64,000 bases of DNA from assembly GCA_947632515.1 (NCBI GenBank), contig CANRPO010000007.1, positions 1-64,000 of the forward strand, given 5' to 3'. Shown piece by piece: positions 34,431-42,583 of this stretch. This stretch comes from an uncultured Lachnospiraceae bacterium (lineage in GTDB: Bacteria; Bacillota; Clostridia; Lachnospirales; Lachnospiraceae). The notes under the pieces are model-generated. The model did no database searches and had not been told where the DNA came from. It saw only the letters and a list, made by a program, of their open reading frames with translations. Position 1 is the first letter of the stretch; each line of letters begins with the position of its first letter. The position numbers and the translations under genes are program-made.

Positions 34431-35350
34431 TGGCAGATCAGGCAGCGTCGGTCCTTGCAAAACTTCGGAACAAAGCCAAGGCGTCCGACATTAGCTATCA
34501 GCAGTGCTTGCAGCTTTTTGTGCAGGAGGAATTTTTAAGGAAATTATCGAAATCCGGATACGATGAGTTTCTGGTACTGAAAGGCGGTTTGTTCATTTAT
34601 ACGCTGACAAATTTTGAAAGTCGGGCGACCATTGATGCGGATTTCCTCTTGCGTGGCTTTTCAAATTCTGTAGAAGATGTGAAGGAATTGATTGGAAATA
34701 TTATTGCCACTCCAACCGGCAACGACTATATTTTTATGACGGCCAAGGGATTTGAGAAAATCTCCCCGCAAAGGAAGTATCACGGAATCAGCGCGCAGAT
34801 TATTGGGCAGATCAAAAATGTCCGCGTGCCGTTTAATGTGGATATAGGTGTAGGTGATGTGATCGTACCCAAAGCGGAACAACGCACGATCCGTACGCTG
34901 CTTTCCGACTTTGAAACGCCTGTGATCAAAACCTATTCCCTTGAAAGCACTATAGCCGAAAAGTTTGATGCTATTCTGCAACGCTTTGAGCTGACAGGCC
35001 GCATGAAAGATTTTTACGATATTTATTATTTGGCAAGGACTTTTGATTTCGATGGTGCAAGGCTGCAAAAAGCGATTTTTGAAACCTTGCAACACCGTGG
35101 CACTCCATATGATCGAGATAGTTTCCAACGGATTGTAGCACTGGCCGATGACGAGGATGTGCAGAAACGGTGGAGGTATTTCTTGAAAAATATCAAGGAC
35201 AGCACGCTTGCGTTTGCTGTTGTTATTGCGGAAATTCAGAGTTTCCTTGAGCCTGTATTCGATGCGATAGCGAGTGGGGAAGAATGGCAAAAACAATGGA
35301 GTTTTATTACGAAATGGGACAAAATGAAAGGGGACTTCAATCATGAGTAG
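34430..35350 (+). CDS. abiEii: AbiEii-type nucleotidyltransferase toxin
   Basis: The 306-aa product has the nucleotidyltransferase core LKGGLFIYTLTNFESRATIDADF, with GG at 52-53 and metal-binding D69 and D71, and the later KTYSLESTIAEKFDAILQRFELTGRMKDFYDIYYL helix motif of the family. AbiEii blocks growth on phage infection by modifying an RNA or nucleotide target. It overlaps abiEi by 1 nt and the following DUF4297 fragment by 8 nt, so all three were one operon. Confidence 0.9.
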   Translation: MADQAASVLAKLRNKAKASDISYQQCLQLFVQEEFLRKLSKSGYDEFLVLKGGLFIYTLTNFESRATIDADFLLRGFSNSVEDVKELIGNIIATPTGNDYIFMTAKGFEKISPQRKYHGISAQIIGQIKNVRVPFNVDIGVGDVIVPKAEQRTIRTLLSDFETPVIKTYSLESTIAEKFDAILQRFELTGRMKDFYDIYYLARTFDFDGARLQKAIFETLQHRGTPYDRDSFQRIVALADDEDVQKRWRYFLKNIKDSTLAFAVVIAEIQSFLEPVFDAIASGEEWQKQWSFITKWDKMKGDFNHE

Positions 35351-35594
35351 GGTACTTACTGTTGAACAGCGTGAGCAAGCAGGCTCCGACTCCTATAATA
35401 GATTTGAATACCAAGTTCATTGGATTGTATGCCATATAATAGGTAGGCTTCAAGAAGATGCAGAGTGTATTGTTTTTTGCGAATTTCATGATGATATGGC
35501 AGAGTTTTCTCCAAATAATCAGCAATATCAGTTTTTTCAAATAAAGACCAAAGAAGAATCTTCTGACCGGACTATTGCGGAAGGGGCAGTATGA
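35343..35594 (+). pseudogene. N-terminal fragment of a DUF4297 (Cap4/LmuA-type) nuclease gene
   Basis: ATG 35343 overlaps the end of abiEii. The 83-codon frame has the DUF4297 opening: REQAGSDSYNRFEYQVHWIVCHII and the QFFQIKTKEESS strand with the nuclease Q-x-K motif. Full-length proteins are several times longer; this frame ends right after TIAEG. The ATPase fragment follows one frame over, so an internal deletion has removed the rest. Confidence 0.65.
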
Positions 35595-36192
35595 GATATA
35601 TGAATCCTGCAAGATGCAATTGGAGACTCTTCAACGGGAAATAGATTCATATGTTTCTAAAATTGCAATAATTGACAAAAAAATAGACGAAAAGAAATCC
35701 AAAAAACGTTCTAAAAACATAAGAGAAAACATAGAAGGATATTGCCGTACCTTAGCAGATGTGATAAATCTTCCAAAAACATTCATTAAACTAAGGGACT
35801 TTGTGCAAATTATAAATCGTACTGGCAGCGAAACTCCACGATTAGTTTATATGTATCAGTCGGCACTGTATCTATATAATTTATATAGAATAAATAGCCC
35901 TTTCAATTTTTATGTGATTGACACTCCTAATCAGCAAGGTCAGGATGCCGAAAACTTGGGGAGCATATTTAAATCTTTAGAATTATTTTTGTCTGATGAG
36001 GGACAGGTCATTGTTGGAACTGAACGAGAAACAGGGATGGAAGAAAAAGCGAGTAATGTAATAAAGCTTACAGAAAAACGTAGATGTCTTAACAATACTA
36101 ATTACAGCAAACATCTTAAACTATTAGAAAAACTGCAGAAGACTGCACTTAGTTGGGTTGCATATAACCACAAAGCACAAAATGAGAAGTAA
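35575..36192 (+). pseudogene. C-terminal fragment of an SMC-like ATPase gene (LmuB-like)
   Basis: The frame begins inside the DUF4297 fragment with TTG and encodes about 205 aa: a coiled-coil end (ESCKMQLETLQREIDSYVSKI), a signature-region segment and a Walker B/D-loop FYVIDTPNQQGQD. The N-terminal Walker A half is absent. DUF4297 nuclease plus SMC-like ATPase is the composition of Lamassu-type phage defence, so I read this as a Lamassu-like remnant. The ATPase part is recognised by its motif only. Confidence 0.6.
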
Positions 36193-36694
36193 CGTTGGAG
36201 TGGAATATTTTCGAGACCATTGACCCAGAGAAACATCGGAAATGGTTCCACCACGGACAAGCCCTATATTTTGGCTTTCTGGTACATACCAACGTATAAA
36301 TGAGTCTGTCAACTACGCAACATTGGGAACGGCAGCAGAGATATTGGTTGTTTGCCCATTGCCACGCTGTATCATTGTAGGATGTTCCGAAAAGTCAACA
36401 CCATTGTTTTTTATGTATTTTAATACCTTATCCGTGGTCGTAATGGTGTTAATACGGATTTTGTAATATGATGTATTTAGAATGGAGGTGCAGTCATGAG
36501 AGATTAAACTTATCACATCTATTCGGATAGCCATGAAAGGACATTTTTGTTACATAGCCTCGTGGAGTTGGAAAAACGCACTGCTCCGACAAGGAAGATA
36601 TACGGATTGTGTTGACGAGTTTATCTATATATAAGACCACCAACACATCCACAAAGAGAATGAAAATTGAATATGCTTAAGGCATACCACTGTG

Positions 36695-36733
36695 AGCCAC
36701 TTATTCTTATCCTCCAAGAGTAAGCGGCTTTTT
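36695..36733 (+). terminator. Terminator-like hairpin in degraded stretch
   Basis: Arm 36695-36708 pairs with 36716-36729 (AAGAGTAAGCGGCT) with one mismatch and one wobble, followed by five T. Confidence 0.6.
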
Positions 36734-36952
36734 ACGTCCTGCTTTTGTGGGTGCAAGACAAGGGTTTCTCAAAGTGGGCAGATCCCTCGTTCCCTTTGTC
36801 AATAAGTTCCTCCGCAACACCGAGCTTTACAAACTGATGACAACCAAGTTTGGGAAGGTTTAATCTGGGTGGTTTGCGACGATTTATGCCGAAAAGTGTA
36901 TGGACGGCGAAAACATTCATGCAATTTAATGTTTATATTCATGTGAAATCCA

Positions 36953-36981
36953 TTGATTTTTACACGAATATATGCCATACT
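36953..36981 (+). promoter_or_regulatory. Promoter of the DUF4143 ATPase gene
   Basis: TTGATT at 36953-36958 and CATACT at 36976-36981, 17 bp apart, 30 bp before the ATG at 37011. Confidence 0.6.
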
Positions 36982-37010
36982 GTAAGTGACTTCTGAAAGG
37001 AGGGTCACTC

Positions 37011-38306
37011 ATGTACCGAAAAATCATGCGCTTTTTAGAAACTTGGAAAGAGGGAATACACCGCAAGCCGCTGATTTTGCAGGGAGCAAGGCAGGTCGGC
37101 AAGACCTATTCCATTCTGGAGTTTGGACGCACACACTATGAAAATGTAGCGTACTTCAACTTTGAAACCAACCCAAAGCTGAATGAAACCTTTGAGGAAA
37201 ATATCAGCCCCGATTATCTGATCCCTATCCTGTCGCACATTGCAGGGCAAACGATTGTCCGAGAAAAGACGTTGATCGTTTTTGACGAGGTGCAGCTCTG
37301 CGAAAGGGCGCTTACCTCACTGAAATACTTTTGTGAGGACGCTCCCGATTATCACATCATCGTGGCGGGCAGTCTTTTGGGCGTTGCAGTCAATCGGGCA
37401 AGGTTCTCGTTCCCCGTGGGTAAGGTGGACATGAAGACCCTTTATCCGATGGATATGGAGGAATTTATGCTTGCTCTGGGAGAGGACGCTCTGGCAGAAC
37501 AGATTAAAAAGTGTTTCCGGACCGATGCGCCTCTGCCTTCCGCCTTGCACGATGCGGCTATGCTGCTTTACCGTCAGTATCTTGTGGTGGGCGGTATGCC
37601 GGAGTGCGTCATGCAGTTTGCCCAGACGAGGGACTATATCCTCGTCCGCCATACGCAGGATACCATTCTGGCCGCCTATCTTAACGACATGAGCAAGTAC
37701 AACAATCTGAATGAGATCAAGAAAACACGGCTCGTCTATGACAACATCACCGTACAACTCTCGAAGAAGAATACCCGTTTTCAATATAAGCTGATTAAAA
37801 AAGGCGGGCGGGCCTCCGAATTTGAGAATGCCATCGAGTGGCTCAGCCTGTCGGGGATCGTGTCGCAGGTGTTCAAGGTGGAGCAGATCAGGAAACCTTT
37901 GGAAAACTACCGTGACATCGACGCATTTAAGATTTATGTTTCCGATCCGGGTCTTCTTGCCGCCAAAAAGGATTTAGCGGCTAACGACGTCCTCTACATG
38001 GTGGAGGAATTAAACGACTTTAAGGGCGGACTTGTGGAAAACTATGTGAATGTGCAGCTCGCCATAAGCGGCTATAAGACCTATTATTGGGAGTCCGAGC
38101 GTGGGGCGGAAATTGATTTTGTCATTCAGCGGGAAGGACAGTTCATTCCCATTGAGGTCAAGTCCGCAGACAACACAAAAGCCAAGAGCCTGAAGGTTTA
38201 TATGGACACCTACAAACCCGCCTACGCCATCAAGCTCTCTGCCAAAAACTTTGGCTTTGAGGACGGGAAAAAGACCGTTCCTCTCTACGCCGCATTCTGT
38301 ATCTGA
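37011..38306 (+). CDS. AAA ATPase with DUF4143 domain
   Basis: The 431-aa protein has Walker A GARQVGKT at 25-32, Walker B LIVFDEVQ, sensor-1 IVAGSLLGV and a C-terminal DUF4143 PD-(D/E)XK-like half (ENYVNVQL, YYWESERGAEIDFVI, IPIEVKSADNTKAKSL). The E-x-K arrangement suggests a nuclease fold. The COG1373 family is abundant in mobile and accessory regions; its function is not settled, with defence or toxin roles proposed. ATG follows AAAGGAGGG. It is monocistronic with its own promoter and terminator. Confidence 0.88.
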   Translation: MYRKIMRFLETWKEGIHRKPLILQGARQVGKTYSILEFGRTHYENVAYFNFETNPKLNETFEENISPDYLIPILSHIAGQTIVREKTLIVFDEVQLCERALTSLKYFCEDAPDYHIIVAGSLLGVAVNRARFSFPVGKVDMKTLYPMDMEEFMLALGEDALAEQIKKCFRTDAPLPSALHDAAMLLYRQYLVVGGMPECVMQFAQTRDYILVRHTQDTILAAYLNDMSKYNNLNEIKKTRLVYDNITVQLSKKNTRFQYKLIKKGGRASEFENAIEWLSLSGIVSQVFKVEQIRKPLENYRDIDAFKIYVSDPGLLAAKKDLAANDVLYMVEELNDFKGGLVENYVNVQLAISGYKTYYWESERGAEIDFVIQREGQFIPIEVKSADNTKAKSLKVYMDTYKPAYAIKLSAKNFGFEDGKKTVPLYAAFCI

Positions 38307-38324
38307 TCCAATAGTGCAAACAGC

Positions 38325-38357
38325 AACGCTCACTTATACGGTGGGCGTTATTTTTTT
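38325..38357 (+). terminator. Terminator of the DUF4143 ATPase gene
   Basis: AACGCTCAC at 38325-38333 pairs with 38341-38349 (one G-T pair), then a seven-T run. The following 200 bp up to 38571 hold no gene that I can support. Confidence 0.75.
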
Positions 38358-38570
38358 GCTCCAACTACAGGGAGGCGTTTTTTATGTCATCTATCCAATT
38401 CCGCTCTGCAGGCCATCGTGGATGGAATGGAATTTTTTGTTGTATACTCTATGGATCTGGGGTAAAATTGATATATAGCTATATAGACGGATCCTGAATA
38501 ACTATAAAAATTGGCAGCTGACATGATAATTGATCTGTTATAAGGTATTAGGTAAAAGGGAAATGAGATA

Positions 38571-38921
38571 ATGGAGCAGATTCAAGATGAGAATATGAGA
38601 AAATTGCTGGCAGAACTGGCAGAATCGCTGCATGAAATATATGGGGCGAAACTAAAGACTGTTTATCTGTATGGATCGGTTGCCCGCGGAACGCAGGCAG
38701 ACGATTCGGATATTGATGTTATGGTGCTGGTTGATGGCGATAATGACGAACTCCGAAAGTATGCTGAGAAACTCTGTGATATTTCTACTGACATATCTAT
38801 TAAATATTTGAAAGTATTGTCTCTGATCGATGTCAGCTATCGGGAATATTTGGATTGGAAAGATATTTCCCCGTTTTATAGGAATGTCGCTAAAGAGGGA
38901 GTTGTATTGTATGCCGCTTGA
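38571..38921 (+). CDS. Minimal nucleotidyltransferase (MNT) of an MNT/HEPN pair
   Basis: The 116-aa protein has the minimal nucleotidyltransferase motif YGSVARGTQADDSDIDV with G35-S36 and D47, D49, and DISIKYL as third acidic strand. MNT proteins act as antitoxins that modify HEPN toxins. Its partner at 38911 overlaps by 11 nt but is internally deleted. The 131 bp around its start are duplicated at 41699-41829. A GGGAAATGAG site precedes ATG. Confidence 0.85.
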   Translation: MEQIQDENMRKLLAELAESLHEIYGAKLKTVYLYGSVARGTQADDSDIDVMVLVDGDNDELRKYAEKLCDISTDISIKYLKVLSLIDVSYREYLDWKDISPFYRNVAKEGVVLYAA

Positions 38922-39141
38922 TATTAAGACGCTGTGTCAATACAGAATAGCACGCGCTAAAGAGGATTTGATGGCTGCGGAAAATAATCATCAGGCAGGA
39001 TTTTATAAAGCAGCCATCAATCGGTCTTATTATGCCATCTCAGATTTCTTTATCGCATCTAAAGAAGATTCTCAGACGCAGTTGGAACATGCGAAGGAAT
39101 TTTTGAACAGTGTGGAACAATATTTGGTCATGAAATTCTAA
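38911..39141 (+). pseudogene. HEPN-domain gene with internal deletion
   Basis: The frame of 76 aa starts like full HEPN proteins (QYRIARAKEDLMAAENNHQAG, KAAINRSYYAI) and ends like them (SDFFIASKEDSQTQLEHAKEFLNSVEQYL). Between NRSYYAI and DFFIASKED about 50-60 residues of family sequence are missing, including the region with the catalytic polar residues of the RNase. The deletion is in frame, so a short protein may still be made, but a working toxin is unlikely. Confidence 0.7.
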
Positions 39142-39195
39142 AATCTAATCCATTAAAATATAGTTGAAACGAAAAATAGATAACGGGAGATGTTT

Positions 39196-39444
39196 ATGAG
39201 TACGTTAGAATATACGATTTCAATGCTTGAAACAATGCCGGAAGATAAATTAAGAGAAGTTCAAAAATATATTCAATATCTCATTTTTAAAGATATGAGT
39301 GATATGCCTATGGAGTCATTTAATGAGGATGTCATTGTCAGGCAGCTTACTGAATCCATGAAAAAAAGTGATATGGGAGCTACAACACCGGCTGATATTG
39401 TGTCACAGCGAATGAAGGAGAAATATGCACTAGGGAATATATAA
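39196..39444 (+). CDS. Small hypothetical protein, antitoxin-like
   Basis: The product is 82 aa, mainly helical and acidic, with EDKLREVQKYIQYLIF in the first third, which resembles the N-terminal helix of DUF2281-like small antitoxin proteins. ATG 39196 is chosen over ATG 39190 because GGGAG ends only one base before the latter. It lies between the MNT/HEPN pair and the RelB-like antitoxin, in the same direction. No function can be assigned firmly. Confidence 0.55.
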   Translation: MSTLEYTISMLETMPEDKLREVQKYIQYLIFKDMSDMPMESFNEDVIVRQLTESMKKSDMGATTPADIVSQRMKEKYALGNI

Positions 39445-39505
39445 TTGACATTGTCATACAATATATTATAATTGAATTACAAACCATTCAAAGGAGATGA
39501 TTGAT

Positions 39506-39799
39506 ATGGCAACCACATTAGTACAGGTCAGGATTGATGATGAATTAAAAAATCAGGCAACTGCTGTGTATGACGCATTGGGAATTGATTTATCCACGGC
39601 AGTGCGGATGTTTTTGAAAAGATCGGTCATGGTTAACGGCGTTCCTTTTGATATGATTTTGCCAAAAAGTGATTATAAAGCTGAAAAAGCAGCGAGGGCT
39701 CTTCAGAAGTTAAGCAGCGCTGCTATGGAAAACGGAACTTCAGAAATGACTTTGGAAGAGATAAATGCTGAAATAGAGGCGGTAAGAAAAGCAAAATAG
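39506..39799 (+). CDS. RelB/DinJ-family antitoxin
   Basis: ATG 39506 lies 9 nt after AAGGAG; 97 aa. The ribbon-helix-helix start TTLVQVRIDDELKNQATAVYDALGIDLSTAVRMFLKR and the NGVPFDM segment are typical of RelB/DinJ antitoxins, which repress their promoter and bind a toxin with the C-terminal helix. Downstream only the tail of a PIN-type toxin remains, so this is an orphan antitoxin. A possible AT-rich promoter with TTGACA at 39445-39450 precedes it. Confidence 0.85.
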   Translation: MATTLVQVRIDDELKNQATAVYDALGIDLSTAVRMFLKRSVMVNGVPFDMILPKSDYKAEKAARALQKLSSAAMENGTSEMTLEEINAEIEAVRKAK

Positions 39800-39822
39800 G
39801 AGACGCTACAATGCATTAGGTC

Positions 39823-39942
39823 ATGGAGGGACGAAAAGAACATGATAACGCATATCTTGTGACAGGAAATATAAAGCATTTCCCCATAAAATCCTATGTT
39901 GTTACTCCTAAAGAAATGCTTGATATTATGCATATAGAATAG
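39823..39942 (+). pseudogene. C-terminal fragment of a PIN-domain toxin gene
   Basis: The 39-codon frame encodes HDNAYLVTGNIKHFPIKSYVVTP and KEMLDIM, which is the last third of PIN-domain (VapC-like) toxins including the late acidic strand. The first two acidic residues of the RNase site are missing with the N-terminus. It follows the RelB-like antitoxin by 23 bp. Confidence 0.7.
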
Positions 39943-39969
39943 GCAAAATGTGAATTGGGAGAATATCTA

Positions 39970-40494
39970 ATGAGCGAAAGAATAGAAGGGTTCCCACCTA
40001 TAGTTTTTGAAGATTCGGAAGTATTATTGTTAGGAACACTTCCCGGAGAAAAATCGTTGCAAAAACAATATTATTATGCAGATGCCGGAAACTATTTTTG
40101 GAATTTTTTCTGTGAATATATAGGATGTGATAAGAAACCTCAAAGTAATGAAGAAACTGTTAGTATTCTAAAAGAATTGAAAGTCGCTTTGTGGGATATT
40201 TATAAGTCAGGCATACGAATAAACAAAGATAAGAAAACAAGCAGGGATTCTGATATAAAGGATCCAGAATGGAATGATATTTCAGACTTTCTACAACAAT
40301 ATCCGAATATAAAGCGAGTCGGTGTTATGGGGCAAAAAGCACAAAAAGCGTTTAAAAAGAAATATCCAGAAATAAAGGTAGAGGAACTGCCTTCAACAAG
40401 TGGCGCAAATGGAAAATATTGGGGTGGAAGACCAATAGATCAAAGCAGGAATGGCTGGAAAATGTTTAAGGAATTTATTGAGCAGGATATATGA
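39970..40494 (+). CDS. DNA-deoxyinosine glycosylase (uracil-DNA glycosylase superfamily)
   Basis: ATG 39970 (GGGAG upstream) gives 174 aa. The motif LLLGTLPGEKSLQKQYYYADAGNYFW is the water-activating motif of this branch of the UDG superfamily, and LPSTSGANGKYW is the DNA-loop motif. The enzyme removes deaminated adenine (hypoxanthine) and related bases. It shares its last 4 nt with the next small frame. Confidence 0.85.
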   Translation: MSERIEGFPPIVFEDSEVLLLGTLPGEKSLQKQYYYADAGNYFWNFFCEYIGCDKKPQSNEETVSILKELKVALWDIYKSGIRINKDKKTSRDSDIKDPEWNDISDFLQQYPNIKRVGVMGQKAQKAFKKKYPEIKVEELPSTSGANGKYWGGRPIDQSRNGWKMFKEFIEQDI

Positions 40495-40658
40495 GTCAGG
40501 GTATGAAAACGGAAAAAACAGATTTCAAATGTGATAACTTTGACTATACCATCTGTCGGAGGGAATATTTTGATAAGATGGACTTGGAACAGATCAGCGC
40601 GGAGGCGGCTGCCTATGCGCAAAATCATCCGCACAGCGGAAAAGGAATAAGAGTTTGA
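40491..40658 (+). CDS. Small ORF coupled to the glycosylase gene
   Basis: ATG 40491 overlaps the glycosylase stop (ATGA) and opens 55 codons with acidic/basic balance: TEKTDFKCDNFDYTICRREYF and LEQISAEAAAYAQNHP. No signal, no membrane helix. The overlap suggests translation, but it could be the remains of a longer gene. Not recognised. Confidence 0.4.
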   Translation: MSQGMKTEKTDFKCDNFDYTICRREYFDKMDLEQISAEAAAYAQNHPHSGKGIRV

Positions 40659-40727
40659 CGGAGAAAGAGATATAACTGGTGCGGATATATCCCTTTTCTA
40701 TAGTCTGTGTCACAAAGCTTGTAGGGT

Positions 40728-40948
40728 ATAGTGAGAAATGCTATAATCAATGATATAAATTTATACTGAATAAAGATTTTCGGAATGCCTGCTGTATGTG
40801 CCTTTTACAGATTGGTGAATTATCTAATTCTCTGTCAGATGATTTCCGCGATAGTCATACGGCGATTCCATGGAAACAGATTCGTGGTTTTCGGAACATA
40901 ATCGCTCATGCATACGGAACTGTTGAACCGTCTGTTGTATGGGAGATT
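40728..40948 (+). pseudogene. Deleted copy of the mntA-hepT module
   Basis: 40728-40775 repeats the mntA promoter region (42442-42489) and 40777-40948 repeats the last two-thirds of hepT (42986-43157) at the same length with only a few changes. The roughly 500 bp between, with all of mntA and the start of hepT, are gone. Promoter TTGTAG (40719) and TATAAT (40742-40747) is still present. The RxxxxHxY toxin motif remains but has no start codon in frame nearby. Confidence 0.85.
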
Positions 40949-41109
40949 CTTATGGCATAATCGCCTTTATATGTTTATCGGATAGACATGAAACATATAA
41001 GTGATTTGGCAAATACGGCAAATGTCCTTTATCAAAAATACAATTCCGGAATTAAAAAAGAATGAAGTTTGCCGTTTGCCATACGGGTGGGATATAATTC
41101 CCGGAACCT

Positions 41110-41586
41110 TTACCAAAGCCCGCGTGTCAGCTTATATAACAGGCACAGCAAAGCGGTGATCACCAGCAGCGCATATTGAAAAAACCGTTCCGCTTTGCCG
41201 GATCTGATTTCTGTCGGGATATGATATTTCCGCACCCAGACGCAGAATAGTTCAATATTTTTCAAAGACACGTTCAACCGCAGGCATCCGCAGATCTTTT
41301 TCCCGGAACGGTCGTAGACTGCCATGGAGCCTTCCGTATTTACGGTGACTTTTTGGATTTCATAAGCGGGATAGCTTTTTTTGCCGATGTTGATCGTCTG
41401 ACCGTCAATCGATATTGCTTTTCCCACACAAAAAGGCTGCAGATCCGCAGAGGCAATCAAATCGTTAAATACGATACTGCGGGTTGCTCCATCAACATCG
41501 TCGTTAAGAATATTTATCACATTTTGAATTTTGGAATATCTCGCGGACTCTGCCCCGGCAAGATCAAAAGCTATCCGTCTGCTCAT
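41110..41586 (-). CDS. Hypothetical protein with C-terminal membrane helix
   Basis: ATG at 41586 follows AAGGAG with 5-nt spacing; 158 aa. The middle (residues 55-125) alternates strands in a PH-domain-like way (ISIDGQTINIGKKSYPAYEIQKVTVNTEG, LRLNVSLKNIELFCVWV), and residues ~138-155 form one membrane helix at the end. It may be a tail-anchored bacterial PH-like protein. The island neighbours give no hint. Family not recognised. The 450 bp on its right contain only remnants. Confidence 0.6.
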   Translation of the reverse strand: MSRRIAFDLAGAESARYSKIQNVINILNDDVDGATRSIVFNDLIASADLQPFCVGKAISIDGQTINIGKKSYPAYEIQKVTVNTEGSMAVYDRSGKKICGCLRLNVSLKNIELFCVWVRKYHIPTEIRSGKAERFFQYALLVITALLCLLYKLTRGLW

Positions 41587-41698
41587 GCGGCTCCTTTAGC
41601 TGTGGCTCGTGAAAACGGCTGAAATGTCATAAGTCTCTATTTCGTAAAAATATAACATATTACTTATTGAAAAACAAGAAAGAGTTTGAATACGGGAA

Positions 41699-41829
41699 AT
41701 TGATCTGTTATAAAGTACCGGGCAAAAGGGAAATGAGATAATGGAGCAGATTCAAGATGAGAATATGTGAAAACTGCCGGCAGAACCGGCAGATTCTCTG
41801 CATGAAATATATGAGGCGAAACTAAAGAC
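41699..41829 (+). pseudogene. Partial second copy of the MNT gene start
   Basis: This 131-bp segment matches 38529-38659 at equal length, including the leader, the ribosome site and the first 30 codons. Codon 10 is TGA, and the similarity ends abruptly at ACTAAAGAC, so the rest of the gene is absent. Confidence 0.8.
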
Positions 41830-41838
41830 CATAGCAAG

Positions 41839-41875
41839 AAAAGGGATACACCACATTGCAGGTATATCCCTTTTT
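41839..41875 (+). terminator. Terminator after the partial MNT copy
   Basis: AAAAGGGATA at 41839-41848 pairs with TATCCCTTTT at 41865-41874 around 16 nt; T-rich end. Confidence 0.65.
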
Positions 41876-41909
41876 CATTGTCTATTGTCTCACGGACAGC
41901 ATTGTTGTG

Positions 41910-41952
41910 CTAAGTTACCAACCACCACTTGAAGTGGTGGTTGGTAACTTAG
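41910..41952. repeat. Long perfect palindrome
   Basis: Arms of 21 nt (41910-41930 and 41932-41952) pair without mismatch around a single base. There is no T run on its 3' side on either strand in the right place, so it is not a plain terminator. It lies 17 bp past the end of the HTH gene. It may be the end hairpin of a lost transposable element or a REP-like unit. Confidence 0.85.
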
Positions 41953-41969
41953 AAAAATTTATACTTGTC

Positions 41970-42302
41970 TTATATATTTTTAGCCAAAGTTTCTTTTGCA
42001 GCTTTTACTATGTCCTCAATAATTCTTATCTGCTGAATGGTGCAAGTATCTAATAATTCCATGATATAAGTTGTGGATGTGATACGACTTTCAGGTAAAT
42101 TATCATAAAGCAGTTCATCTGTTCTCACTTCTAATGCGGAGGCGATAGCTACAAATGTGGATAAACTCATTTTTGTATTTGCGGTTTCGATATGGCTCAT
42201 GTGAGTAGTAGAAATGCCAACCGTTTCTGCCAATTTTTCTTGAGATATTCCTCTGGCCTTTCTTACTTTTCTTATTCTTTGTCCGATTTCATAATAATCC
42301 AT
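41970..42302 (-). CDS. XRE-family HTH regulator
   Basis: The 110-aa protein has a complete XRE helix-turn-helix (IGQRIRKVRKARGISQEKLAETVGISTTHMSHIETANTKMSLSTFVAIASAL) and a short C-terminal helix. ATG at 42302 follows GGATAA-type weak site. It faces away from mntA-hepT. Such small regulators often control mobile elements or TA loci; a target is not evident. Confidence 0.88.
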   Translation of the reverse strand: MDYYEIGQRIRKVRKARGISQEKLAETVGISTTHMSHIETANTKMSLSTFVAIASALEVRTDELLYDNLPESRITSTTYIMELLDTCTIQQIRIIEDIVKAAKETLAKNI

Positions 42303-42432
42303 AAAATAAATATTATCCTTTCAGTTTAATTTAAAAATAACATATAATAGAATTGCTGAGATATCGCATCGACTAATATTTATAATATATTTTCTGATGA
42401 CAAAACAGCAAAACAGCAAGTCATTGGAATGC

Positions 42433-42461
42433 TTGCTAGAGATAGTGAGAAATGCTATAAT
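42433..42461 (+). promoter_or_regulatory. Promoter of mntA-hepT
   Basis: TTGCTA at 42433-42438 and a perfect TATAAT at 42456-42461, 17 bp apart. The same -10 block is kept in the deleted copy at 40742-40747. Confidence 0.65.
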
Positions 42462-42583
42462 CAATGATATAAATTTATACTGAGTAAAGAATTTGAAAAC
42501 GAAAAATTCAGCACCATACAGCAGCCGAAATATACAATGATTTGATGACCATAAGTATAAAAATTGCGAAAAGGAGCTTGGCA

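Larger units (their letters stand above)
36193..37010 (+). other. Non-coding, degraded stretch with short reading-frame fragments
   Basis: No intact gene. 36195-36299 encodes WNIFETIDPEKHRKWFHHGQ in a 34-codon frame. 36496 starts MRD-stop and then reads THYIYSD-like sequence (TYHIYSDSHERTFLLHSLVEL) to a stop near 36615. Around 36755-36862 a frame reads VGRSLVPFVNKFLRNTELYK before a stop. These look like gene remains of unknown families. A terminator and the promoter of the next gene lie in the second half. Confidence 0.4.

Noticed and set aside
36124..36534. Minus-strand gene in the degraded stretch
   Set aside because: Two short frames separated by a stop look protein-like in parts but have no ribosome site and no recognised family; kept only as part of the degraded region.
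40988..41065. 25-codon frame after the deleted hepT copy
   Set aside because: Too short and without a ribosome site; no similarity recognised.
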